From the NCBI RefSeq assembly GCF_000150275.1, contig NW_002060949.1, positions 1,733,836-1,797,835 on the forward strand: 64,000 nucleotides of DNA, read 5' to 3'. Both the position numbers and the translations under genes were made by a program. A model generated the notes under the pieces. The model made no database searches. It saw only the letters and a program-made list of their open reading frames with translations, and was not told the origin of the DNA. Every line of letters begins with the position of its first letter. Positions within the stretch are counted from its first letter, which is position 1. Shown here piece after piece: positions 45,816 to 57,188 of the stretch. This stretch comes from Trichoplax adhaerens. Its lineage: Eukaryota; Placozoa; Uniplacotomia; Trichoplacea; Trichoplacidae.

Positions 45816-48800
45816 TTATTGGTCTATTTGTAAAGCGCGGCACATCCATCCACGCTCATTAGGTTTGAGATTGGGCAGGATGTTACTCTTTATAAACCAT
45901 TTTCTTTTCCTTCCTAAAATAACCGTGCATAGTGGTTAGTAAAAATTATACAAAATAATAACAATATTATAAATTTGCGTTTACTATGAATCAAATGGCT
46001 ACATTACTTATTTACAAGGTAAATATGTTAAACTCTAAGTTCTCTGACATGAAAAATATATCTTATTAAAGTAAGTAAAAGAATAACCGCCAATTTCGTA
46101 ATAGTTACATATACAAACTGCCTTACAGAAGGTTGTAGCAAAGATAGCTAATAGAGATACTGATGTTTTTATCATAGCTCCTAATAGTTTGAAGCATATA
46201 AGTCCATAATATGGTGATAGAAAACGTATCGATAACTTCAGGAAGAGATGTAATTATTAATAATGTTAGATCATTGTATAGGTTTGCAAATATCGACTGA
46301 TACAAATAAAAGAATTTGATACCTTCAATTATACGATCGATAACTACATCAGATAACAATTTCCTAACGTTCACTTAAAGGGATACAATGAATATCACAC
46401 ATTACAAAAATTAGTACTAATGACAACTTCAACCTCGATCCATATCTTTCCATTCGTCGAACATTTCAGTTACCAAAAGAGCGTAGAGAGTTGTCCGTCG
46501 TTTCTTCTCTGTATACTTTTTATCGAATAGATTAACCAAGAATTAATCAACGATATCATTACAGTACGAGTATATGAAACTAATATCTCGGGTATGATAA
46601 AGATTAGATAAACAGTATAATTATAGATGATTAAATGACATGAGGAAGACGCCTTTATATTTGTATTTAGTACCCATAAAAGATGATTAAATATTACGAG
46701 TAATCTAACTTACATCAAATACTCCAATACATCGTCCTAATACTCCTTTAACACCAGCCTAATTTAGAGATAATATACACAATACTTGTCGGTAATTTTA
46801 TTAACTGTAAATTGATTTGATTGCGTGTGTAGTTACCACTTAATAAAATACGAAAAGCTAACTAGCAGATTACGCTAAAGCAAAGATAAAATGTCACCGT
46901 TAGAAGTGCAATGCAATAGGAAATTTCGAAATCAAACAATATTACCGTACGAAAAGTGTGTAAAAATACGGATAGGCAATTTGTAAACTACTTCAGCTTT
47001 TATACAAATTCTATGAATACGTGATTGGTACTCATTTCTACTCCAAGCCAAAACAGCACCTCTATGCAGTCATTACTACGTATTATGCATCACCCTACGA
47101 AAACTACCGAATAACACTTCAAACAACATTTCAAAAACTATCATATATTGGGTGGAACTCTTATTATTAGTTAAATCATTGCCTTCGTTAGTAAATACTA
47201 CAATTTATGTACATCTGATAGCGTGTTCGAAAGAATATTACATAACTGTTTTAATATCTTTATTGCTATGGTATTAATACATAGGGCCATTAAGTCAGTA
47301 CTTGTTTCCAATATGAATGAAATCATGATTTATGTTCAGACTACAACAGCTAACATTCTATATGAGTACCTCCTCTACGACTTCCCGAACGGCAGCTTGA
47401 TGAAATTCTTCCTTAGGTTCCACACTTCCGGAAGGAATTGTCCAACTGTTAGGGGACTTTATACTGCTAACAAGTAATATCTAAAATTTTGTTAAGTTAC
47501 GAGAAATATATATAAGGTTTTGCTTTAACTTTTATAATAAAAGTATCCGGTATAGCTGATTATCTAAAGAGTGATTAAATAGTTGATAGTGAATAAAATG
47601 TATATGTATGCCATAATCTGTTGAACAGTAATTGCTGAATATTATCTAGCACAGGACCATAGTTGCTTCTGAATACTCCTCTCTATATACTGTAATTGTA
47701 ATAAACTGACAATTGGTACTCGTTACGCGAGAAATTCGCAATTCTCCCTTGTTTGATATAGCCATTCAAAATCAAGACTTGACGAATACCAAGACATGTC
47801 TATTTATAGTTCATTGATCATCCTATATACGAAATTTGCATACCGCATACGTATTTATCTAAATCGTCGATTAACAGGCTCATGTCTAAACCCACATCTT
47901 TCTACTAGCTTTGTAATTATATATATGATTCATTAATACGAAGAGTTGATATGCTGTACGTAGGTAAAAAGATATGTATCCATTAATTCTAACTAAAGCG
48001 AACAGTAAATACAGTTGCTAGTGCAATCGCAAATAGATTTCACGTTAATCTATTTTGCAAAGATCGGTGCCATTTTTAGTTGAGCGTAGCGTATTCAAAT
48101 GGTAAAGTCAAGCTTTGTACTTTTGAGGCTGCACACCTGCACTCCATAAGACGAAATTAATTCATTGTAGCTCATTCTTGAGACTATTGTGCTGTGAAAT
48201 GCAGTCAATTTAAATTTCTTTTACCTTGCTTATTGGACTATAATGAAATCAAGTGTTCCTGCCGTAGAGGACATTAAAGCATCATGATACAAGTACAACG
48301 TATACGTATAAGATATGTAGTAGGAACCATCATTGCAGTACAAGTAAGTACTTTTTTAAATCCATACACACTATGATCCAATGTTCTCGCGAAACTCTGG
48401 CCACAGGGATAATATACAGTACAACGTATTTGAAATAGAATATGCGAGAGCTCAAATTAAAATGAATAATACTGTAATAGTATGATATACTGTATAATTG
48501 TATTTGTAACGTATTAGTTACAATATACAATATTCTACCATCAAGATAACATTTAAATCATCTGTAATGACTATACTCTTACAGTAGGCTGATTTTTTGC
48601 TATCGTCATTAAAGGTATACATTTATGATTTCATAACGCATCTAATTATTACTAAAAAGAGAGTGTACGGCTGTACGTCTAAGAACTCCGAATAGTCAAC
48701 GGTTAAAAATTGATATCAGGCTTATACGATAGTATTTGGGTCAATAAATTTCCACTCTCTCTCTCTCTCTAGGGTCTATCGTGTACGCCACTTTGTATTT

Positions 48801-49489
48801 TTGAGAACGAATCTACACAAACGTTAATATCAAGCATAGACTACTGTACTAGAAGAAGAACTATGATATCAAGGAAGATTTATTTATTCGGATTGACAGA
48901 CTACAATACAAACTTCAGTTAATTTACTAAGGATACCAGACTGCACGATCCTCATCCATGATTGCTTATATCTGTGATTAACATGAAAGAATTTGTACTG
49001 GTATAGAAGAAAAACTCTAAACTATGATAATTGGACAGTGATCATCTTGAAAAATGTTCATCATACTGTACAACCATGTTACTAGGGTACAGTATTACAA
49101 GGAGCCAGATCAAGATTATAAGGACAAGTTATAATCAAAATAAGAGATTGCAATCGAGGCTGAAGAGGAAGACATTTTAATAAAATACTGCAAAAACATG
49201 ACCAATATTAGTAGCTGTGATTAACCTCGTACTAAGGTTAAATGTCTCGGCATTATGACAGTAAGTAGTTTGGCAAAGTGGAAATATCTTGAAGATAATT
49301 ACTGTACATCGATTGTTCTACTACTGCCATCAAATAGCTCTGAAAGTACAGTAGATAAAAGCCTTTTAAATGTTTAATTGATACTGTAGTTAGTTCGATG
49401 TTGTATTCTACCTCACGTTCGGTATCATCGCGAAAGCAAACACATCCAGCTCGTTTACGGAATCCGTCAGGATAGTATGTTTTCACCAT
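45816..49489 (-). CDS. NUDT3: Diphosphoinositol polyphosphate phosphohydrolase (Nudix, DIPP type), complete
   Basis: Hydrolyses the beta-phosphate of inositol pyrophosphates, and of diadenosine polyphosphates or capped RNA in relatives. Exons: 49489-49412, 47480-47370, 46758-46714, 46506-46434 and 45913-45816; all phases agree; 134 residues. The start MVKTYYPDGFRKRAGCVCFR aligns with the family's YDGDGYKKRAACLCFR. The full Nudix box GX5EX7REUXEEXGU spans the exon 2/3 junction: GSVEPKE, AAVREVVEE, then AGVKGVLGRCIGVFD. Then come TTLYALLVTEMFDEW and GRKRKWF. It is shorter than vertebrate DIPP1, lacking the C-terminal tail. Intron 1 is 1.9 kb. NUDT3 and NUDT4 cannot be separated by eye. Confidence 0.94.
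47481..49411. other. Large first intron of the DIPP gene
   Basis: AT-rich, with no coding exon recognised. It contains a short CT dinucleotide run near 48760-48773 and scattered GTACTGTA words. Confidence 0.4.
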
Positions 49490-49959
49490 GATCGTTGCGA
49501 TGAGGTAGAGGTTTGTAGAGATTATCCACAAGATGCTGCTAGGGCCGGCAATATTGTGTCATGTTAGTCAGTATTTACAATAAGATTTGGTTTTAAAGCA
49601 GTTTACTGACCTTCTATCGTGTGAATGGGTGCACCTACAGCTGAACGGTAACAACGTAACTACGCATGGAGTGTGCAAAATAGCTGTCATCCCTTTTGAT
49701 GGAGTCTGATTTGTATTTATTGACACTGAGCTATTACTATTGACGAAGAAAAATTGATTGGGGTGACAGTTCGTTTTGCATATTAAGGATTCAATGTCAT
49801 TGTTTGCTGGCCTGAAATGAAGTACTGAGTTATTGGTACGCAAGGTCAGTAATTAGATATACAGTATATAGATACTGTATCATGGACTACTGTAGTACTT
49901 AGTGTTCTACCTTACAAAAAGTCTTCTAAAATTAATGAATTAATAAAAGGAAAAATGCG

Positions 49960-50685
49960 ACTTAAACTAACGTATAAATACACTACTTTATACTAATATA
50001 TAGCATATTAGCTGAATTTTTATACATGTAGATAGAATTGAAGAAATGTGACTCAAACTAACTATAAATACACTACTTTATACTAATATATAGTATATTA
50101 GCTGAATTTTTATACATGTAGATAGAATTGAAGAAATGTAACTCAAACTAACTATAAATACACTACTTTATACTAATATATAGTATATTAGCTGAATTTT
50201 TATACATGTAGATAGAATTGAAGAAATGTAACTCAAACTAACTATAAATACACTACTTTATACTAATATATAGTATATTAGCTGAATTTTTATACATGTA
50301 GATAGAATTGAAGAAATGTGACTCAAACTAACTATAAATACACTACTTTATACTAATATATAGTATATTAGCTGAATTTTTATACATGTAGATAGAATTG
50401 AAGAAATGTGACTCAAACTAACTATAAATACACTACTTTATACTAATATATAGTATATTAGCTGAATTTTTATACATGTAGATAGAATTGAAGAAATGTG
50501 ACTCAAACTAACTATAAATACACTACTTTATACTGATGTATAGTATATTAGCTGAATTTTTATACATGCAGATAGAGTTAAAGAAATGTGACTTAAACTA
50601 AACGTACTAATGTACTACTTTATACTAATGTATAGCATATTAGCTGAATTTTTATACATGTAGATAGAGTTAAAGTTATTCGTAA
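49960..50685. repeat. 90-bp minisatellite, about eight tandem copies
   Basis: Head-to-tail copies with an exact 90-bp period, each running from CTATAAATACACTACTTTAT through TAGCTGAATTTTTATACATG to GAATTGAAGAAATG. The inner copies differ at only one or two positions; the outer copies (49960-50050 and 50560-50685) are more diverged. There are no spacers, so this is not a CRISPR-type array. Every copy contains the TATA-like TATAAATA. The block lies about 0.5 kb upstream of the DIPP start codon. Confidence 0.93.
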
Positions 50686-50699
50686 TATCCACTATATAC

Positions 50700-52740
50700 G
50701 TTTACTAAACTTTATCGTAACTGTTCATGCAAAATTGTTTGAACGCATAGCAGTAATATACGTACATGTCCGCGTATATACAGTATATAATTGTCATCAA
50801 AACATAGTAATCTAATGTACTTGCGAGTCTTGGACTACTAGATACACCGATATACTGTAAAGTCAATTCTCTCTTTTAATTCATACAATTTACGAATTGT
50901 AAATGATTTTACTTTACATACATGGACTAACACAATACCCGCAGAAAGTGAACACTACGGTAGTTAGATGCGTACCTGTACACCAGTGAATTATGTGATA
51001 TTTTATTGCACCATTAATAATAATTCACGTACCGTACTACTGTAGTAGAACCTGCTGCTCTTGATACTTACACATACTTGTTTAACGAGTAGAATATAGT
51101 CAGTAGACTAATCAAAAAATTTCGATTTTTGGTAGTCTATACAGTACCGTACAGTATCCAGTACACTCAACAGTAACATCTAAAATCGATTACTACGAGT
51201 ATTAATTTTAGGAGATTTTTGAAAGAGTTTTTGACTCTTTCAAATGCATAGGATATAAGTATGCCACCAGAATTACTGATATCCAAAGCTATTTACAGTA
51301 TGTTTCATTTTGCGTCAAATATTCTTCAACAACATTCTAAAGCTACTGCAGTATTTTCACTAAATCAGTATATCCGAATCATACGTCAAATTCAAGTATC
51401 ATATAAAGCATGCTATCCGTGTCATATTGGCGATTTTCATCAGTACTCCACATGCACGTAAGCAAATGGCACCAATCTAAATGTGAATGAAAATGTTAAC
51501 CCTATGCGAAATGAATACATTGATGATACATACGTATATGTCTTGACTACAGTGATAGACAGGAAATGGTACTTAAAATTCATAGACAACAGATAGTACT
51601 TTTAATATCATAAGATATCGTGATATGATTTCTTTCCTGCGCTCGGTTTCAAATAAACGCTTTCAATTAGCATTTATACAAGACAGTACCTGGTGATCCT
51701 ACATGATACAAATTTTAGTTTCAATCGCTCTCTCAAATAGTAGAAATGGACTAACAACTAGTGAGCCATTTGTGCATTGCCTAGAATATGTAAACTGTGG
51801 TGTTTGGGGATGATCAGTAGCATTATTAAGCTCAGGTATGCGTACGAGGATTATCACAAAGTATAAATGTACGATAGTAGAACGATGGGATCAGAGTCCT
51901 TAATTTGGCATTTTCTGATCACTGACACCCGACGTGGTAGGGATAGATTATAATTTTGTCATAGTTTTATTAGTTAATTGCAATAACTATTAATTACCAA
52001 TCAATCTTATCACAAACACGACGAGTCATTGCACACGACTTCAAAGATTTTTTCCACATTTCTTTAATTGACTTCAGCCATAAAATCAATCGAATCTGCA
52101 CGAACGGCTCTTCGTAGCGGTCTCGACTAAAAATATTTTTTAGTATATAATATGATTAATAAAGGACAAAAATCAAAGCCAAGACCTTTAATGCAATTAG
52201 ACAGTAATAAAGTGAATGAAAAAATTATACATAAAGAAATAAAGCCATAATACTATACTATGGACTTCTAGGATTTCTAGGTATCTAGAAGTCCATTATG
52301 ATATGATTATTGGAAATTGCAGTGATAACACCAAATAGAACACCATATGCCTAGTATTTGGTGAATCTAACACGGGATTAGATACTGCTATGAAATCGGT
52401 ATTTTATCTATAATTAATTTTATCAAAGTCATATGAATTACACTTGCTATAACGCGTAGTGTTAATTGGGGCATGTACCGGTACATAACTCTTTTCTATG
52501 CTTAACTATTTATGGAATAATCTATACTTCGGGTACATCACATACAGTATTTCTAATTAATGGTATAATTTCGCAATATGCCATGTCAAACATCATGATT
52601 AATCAGTTTATGGGCGCTGCTTTATTTGCTAGCGAAGAATTTTACAGCGTAATAAAATAAATCAAACTTAACCGTGATCATTTAATAGAACGACGTATGT
52701 TATTAAAGGATACTTCTATGTTTACTTATGATTAATTTAG
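50700..52740. other. Unassigned stretch with possible exon-like frames
   Basis: A plus-strand frame at 51261-51458 (MPPELLISKAIYSMFHFASN...) ends exactly at a GTAAGC donor-like site. Another at about 52548-52660 follows a CATACAG acceptor-like site and stops. No family is recognised, and these may be chance in AT-rich DNA. Confidence 0.2.
52258..52296. repeat. Perfect 12-bp stem inverted repeat
   Basis: ATGGACTTCTAG and CTAGAAGTCCAT flank a 13-base loop that itself contains TTCTAG. It could be a transposon end, a hairpin in an unmapped transcript or a small palindrome. Confidence 0.7.
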
Positions 52741-52899
52741 CGTCTCCGGTATATGCAAGAATTGATCTTAAAAGCTAATTGTAAGGCCATAATGGAGATT
52801 ATAGGTAAATTATCTAATTCATTAGTATATGACTCGCCCTGTCCATTAACTAAGCTAAATCATGAAGCGTTTATAGACCAGATGCCATTACAAAGTTAA
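52741..52899 (+). CDS. Probable terminal exon of an unrecognised gene
   Basis: Directly behind an ATTAATTTAG acceptor and in frame from its first base, 52 codons read RLRYMQELILKANCKAIMEI, then IGKLSNSLVYDSPCPLTKLN, to a TAA at 52897-52899. The codon just before it in frame is TAG, so the frame only works as a spliced exon. Composition is protein-like. Upstream exons were not identified and no family is recognised. Confidence 0.35.
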   Translation, partial: RLRYMQELILKANCKAIMEIIGKLSNSLVYDSPCPLTKLNHEAFIDQMPLQS

Positions 52900-53319
52900 A
52901 CTCAATTATCGTCCGTTCCATTGCTTACATTTATCTATTATAATTCAACGATTCAATTGTTGGGTAATAAATGAAATTTTTATTCCAAGTGCCGATGTTC
53001 GTATTTACTTACCTTAAATTTAATTAATAAATCAGGTAGGCCTACTACCAAGAATAATTGCACTCATACGTTAATAATACGCTACCGTAATAAGCTTGGC
53101 AAAAAAATCAAGAATTTTCCGGATATCAAGGGTTTTTTTCTCTAATTTGTGAAGAATTTAAATCCATTAAATTGTGAAAAGTAGAATCCTTACGATGCAT
53201 TGATAGTGCGGTGGCATTATCATGTCTCAATTATCCTACTTATTTATAACTATGCTTAAAAGCAACGTATGCAGTAGGAACAAGCTAAATTTGAAATTTA
53301 AACCATGACTTGTTTACAG

Positions 53320-53406
53320 GCTGATATTCCTGGTCATCAAGGTAGCGCATTAACTATTGCTCAATACTATTTGAGAAGCAGAAAAAATGGTACCAAGACA
53401 GCACAG
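53320..53406 (+). CDS. Probable internal exon of an unrecognised gene
   Basis: A TGTTTACAG acceptor, 29 whole codons (ADIPGHQGSALTIAQYYLRS, then RKNGTKTAQ) and a GTGTCT donor-like site; phase 0 at both ends. It might instead be terminal, since the frame continues eight codons to a stop at 53433. No family is recognised. Confidence 0.3.
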
Positions 53407-55434
53407 GTGTCTTGTAAAAGTTATGCATATTAAGCAATGAATTCTATAGGATTTAATAGCGTGATAAATGACGTATTTAGGCGATTTTTAATCCATCTTG
53501 CGATACTGTGATACTGTGCCAATCTAAAGGCATCACTTCCATTAAGCGAAATACAATTGTTGAAATTTTAGGATTCCAAAATCTATAATCTTAGGAAATC
53601 AAGCAAGATAAAGCTGTTATCGCAGTTTAATATCATCGCGACACAAAATTACTAATTATTAAGTGAAGCACTAAGATATTTACTTTTAGTTGTTTATGAA
53701 CATAGATAGCCCTTATGATAATGTTAGACAGCTATATTCAACACATGTGTTTTGATCTGATCTTAAAAAAATTATATGAAAGAACGCTGTAATTTCAAGT
53801 AAGGCTACCCTATGAAGTATTGGCATAGAGATACAATCAAGTGAAATCTATCTTAGCTTCGTGCTGTCTTTATTCAAATATTTACTCCACGGTGACTACT
53901 ATATCCTTTAACCTGCTACAGTAAACAAATAAATAGATACATGTAAAGAGTACAGTACGTAGGTTACAGTCTGCAACTTACAGATCGCGCTAAGGTGCCG
54001 ACTAATCTCAATATTAATACTAGTAATATTCGATAAAATACGCCCAACATACTTATCCTGGTAAAAAAACGATGGATGTGCAATAGTGCATTGTTTCAGT
54101 TTAATAAATAATGATCTATCGGAGATAGATGTTATTACGTTACTATACTAAAAGTTTGGCGTATTTACGAAGTATCATCAATTCGTTCTTTATCATGGAT
54201 TATTGTAGTGTCATCCATGATAATACAACAAAAATCCATTAAATTCTGTTTGTTTACGACCAGAATCTACTTTTGTAATACTAATATAACTACTAAAGTC
54301 TATGCATTGATGACTATATTATGCGATGATCGTATAATTGGCTGAATACCGGGATCATCCGGTAAAATTGTTGATATATCTTGCGGATTTCCTGCTATTC
54401 AATTCCAGAGAATTATTAAATAATTGCCGTCATTTCATCAAGTATGATCTCATTCTCGTCATGAAATCAATTTTTCTGAAATGATCGAAGAATATCCTAT
54501 TATTCATATAATATAGGAATTGCAGTCATTAACTAAACCGCTATAGCATGACACTTTCAATCTTCTACTGTAAAGAAAGACAAAAGCGGAAAAATGGCAT
54601 TGACACCGATTAATTACATTTATTCACGTATACTATCATATTTGTATGTCTAATATTATTTGTGATGATAATAACGATATTGAATACTTTCAAATAGGAT
54701 GAGCATATCCTACTTTCACGCATTATACGATCTATTTTATAACACTTACACGAGTTTCAACCATGGTCTAATTCATGTTGGTGGCGTAGCGCATACATGC
54801 CAACCCGATAGGTGAGTATAATACATGTACTCTTGATTACTGTCGTAGAGTCTGGCTCTAAACCAACATTGACGTCATAAAGTTAATGCAAAAGTGGGAA
54901 CGCCAAACCTGTTGGATTCGAGACGAAATAATAATAAAAACTTGTGACATTAATGACGTCAGCGATACAAGACGTGCGTACGCTATACGTGAGCGTGTTA
55001 AAAGTTCATCGTGCTTTATATTCCATAGCCAAGGTTGTATGAATCAAGGCTAACTCATTATAATACAGATACATTTCATGAATGAATAAATGCGATCTTA
55101 ATCCAATATGAAAGTCAGTAAAAGTACTTCGATCTTTTTCACTAATATTATTAATTTGATCCATTGTCGTTCATTTTCCTCCAGTATTTACCTTATGTAT
55201 TTTAATAAAGTAATTAGTTGATCTTTAGACTTTGCAGCTATTTTTTTTATGACTTCACTTAATGACATCATCACTATACTGATGAAACTCACTTTAAAGA
55301 GCATTTAAACTGTATTGTAGCATAGCTCACTACCTGTAAGAAAAAAATTTAAAATGAATAGATCCGAACTGGGATTAAAAAAATTGCAATTAGTTACATT
55401 GACACTGATTGTATCATTTAATTAAAATACATAG

Positions 55435-55638
55435 ATTAAAGGACAAATAATTAATACCATTAAGCATGCAAATCTCGACGGCACATCTACAATACTAAAC
55501 AATACTAAACAATACGTGAGCGAAGGACAAGTAGTTTATTATAATGAAACGCATCAAAATATTAGTGATGCATCAATAACATTAAGCGATATGCAAGAAT
55601 TGGATACTGCAAGTTATGTGAGATCTTTGTATCGTTAA
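55435..55638 (+). CDS. Probable terminal exon of an unrecognised gene
   Basis: After an AATACATAG acceptor, 67 codons read IKGQIINTIKHANLDGTSTI... through SEGQVVYYNETHQNISDASI to DTASYVRSLYR and TAA at 55636-55638. It contains two N-glycosylation sequons (NNT, NET) and no membrane segment. It is one of the longest uninterrupted frames in the 50-57 kb interval. It may belong with the 53320-53406 exon. No family is recognised. Confidence 0.35.
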   Translation: MKGQIINTIKHANLDGTSTILNNTKQYVSEGQVVYYNETHQNISDASITLSDMQELDTASYVRSLYR

Positions 55639-55841
55639 ATGCATCTAAAGACTTTTATATGCCTACGTCGTATTTTGTAACTGACGTAGTACAATTGCTT
55701 AATTGTTACGGAATGAACATAAGCAGATCATCTCCGTTATTAGTTAGTATATTTCATTGGTCAACTTTACCATATTTCTACAGATTTATATCCAATATGC
55801 AAGTGCTTACTAAAAAGGTTAAGAATACAGTATAATATTAC

Positions 55842-56152
55842 ATCAACTAATGCGATACATAATTGTACGATAGATCCAATTTACAGTTGCATTAGCCTAG
55901 CAAGACGAAAGTTCTGATGACATCAGAAGCCAACAATATGTCTATAAATATATCTATATAACTGTTCATGTATCTTTTTATATAAATACACATATTATAT
56001 CAACTAATACGATACTTAATTCTATGACAGATCCAATTTACAGTTGCATCAGCCTGGCAAGAACGAAAATTCTGATGATACCGGATGCTAAAAATATGTC
56101 TATGAATATATCTATAAGGTTGTTTACGTATCTATTTATATAAATACACATC
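55842..56152. repeat. Direct duplication of a roughly 157-bp unit
   Basis: Two copies, beginning near 55842 and 55999, share ATCAACTAATRCGATAC, AGATCCAATTTACAGTTGCAT, CAGCCTGGCAAG-like and AATATGTCTATRAATATATC blocks, and end in TATATAAATACACAT. Divergence of about 10-15 per cent suggests an old duplication. Confidence 0.75.
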
Positions 56153-57004
56153 AAAGTGATGACTGTACTATACTGTACCGTACATAATATACATACATTG
56201 ACGGTGCGATTAATTATAGTTTACTCTACTTGTGTGTGTGATGCCATATGCTTATTCGCGTCCTGTATCTTGAAAGATTAGATCACTCCTACTATTATGA
56301 TGCTGCATTTAGAGTTTTGAAAGTCCTGTGGAATTGTACTGCAATAACAGAAAGTTCTCGATACACCGTTAGGCACACAGATTTGTAAGCTATATATAGG
56401 AAAAATACGTAGGTATAAGCATAGGCGAACGTTGCAATACTACAATGATGGAGTGGGCGGATACTTGTGCATTATTCAATAAAAAAAGGAAGAAACTGTA
56501 ATACAACTATACTGGTACAATACTCCCATTAATACACTCGTTGATCAATCAAATACACGTACTTAAAACGTTCACTATACTGTTCAGAGATAATTTTTAC
56601 TTTGCTATAATGATGTAAATCATTTCTTTACAATGCCGTGAGGTAATTAAAGTCAATAATGCACCGAGCATTTAAAAAGCAGGCCAAAAATTACTGGATC
56701 ACTCTCTTACTGGATGAAGTAATGAACTATCGAGAATTTAATGTGAAGATATCATACCTTATACAATACAATAAATAGGGTATTACGGGCCGCATTACCA
56801 TATGCAATACGTTACGAAAGTCATTTCGTAATACATGAAAGGTATCCAGCAAAGCGATTAAATTAGACAAATAAATCTTGGTACAGTATTACTTCTATAC
56901 AACAGCCTTCAACTAAAGAGGACAGAAAACGTAACAAGTCATATTCAAATTATAAGACTTTATGCCGTGAGCTATACCTCTCAAGCAAAAAAAAACACAC
57001 TAAA

Positions 57005-57184
57005 ATGTCTGCTACTGGCGATCAACAAGATGAAATACTTCAATTAGCGACTCAGTTGAAAAATATAGGCGATGAGATGAATACCAATTTCAATCGTGAG
57101 AATGATTATGATATTACACTTATTATAATATTAGCTTACGAAGCCCTATACTTGATAGCGAGAATTTTTTGTTTCTACACGTAA
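57005..57184 (+). CDS. Candidate BH3-only protein, 59 residues
   Basis: Single frame from an ATG with A at -3 (CACACTAAAATG) to TAA at 57182-57184. Residues 14-26 read LATQLKNIGDEMN. This satisfies the BH3 core (hydrophobic-x3-Leu-x2-hydrophobic-Gly-Asp-Glu-hydrophobic-Asn) at L14, L18, I21, G22, D23, E24, M25 and N26. It closely resembles the BH3 of BAX (IGDEL) and of the BH3-only protein BIK (IGDEM). A hydrophobic C-terminal segment follows (residues 37-58, ITLIIILAYEALYLIARIFC...), tail-anchor-like but interrupted by E46 and R53. No BH1 or BH2 sequence (NWGR-, W-GGW-type) was seen in the following 3 kb. The stop overlaps an AATAAA (57183-57188). If real, it would bind pro-survival Bcl-2 proteins at mitochondria or ER. 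Alternative: first exon of a multidomain Bcl-2 member using the GTAATA at 57181. Confidence 0.6.
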   Translation: MSATGDQQDEILQLATQLKNIGDEMNTNFNRENDYDITLIIILAYEALYLIARIFCFYT

Positions 57185-57188
57185 TAAA
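57183..57188 (+). promoter_or_regulatory. AATAAA polyadenylation signal overlapping the BH3 ORF stop
   Basis: AATAAA begins inside the TAA stop codon of the 59-codon BH3 frame. It would give a very short 3' UTR and supports a compact single-exon transcript. The hexamer is common in AT-rich DNA, so the evidence is weak. Confidence 0.35.

Noticed and set aside
46123-46374. 83-codon minus-strand frame between DIPP exons
   Set aside because: It lies inside the intron between DIPP exons 4 and 5, which join in phase and match the family without it.
49960-50685. Possible CRISPR array
   Set aside because: Units are contiguous 90-bp copies with no unique spacers in a eukaryotic setting; it is a minisatellite.
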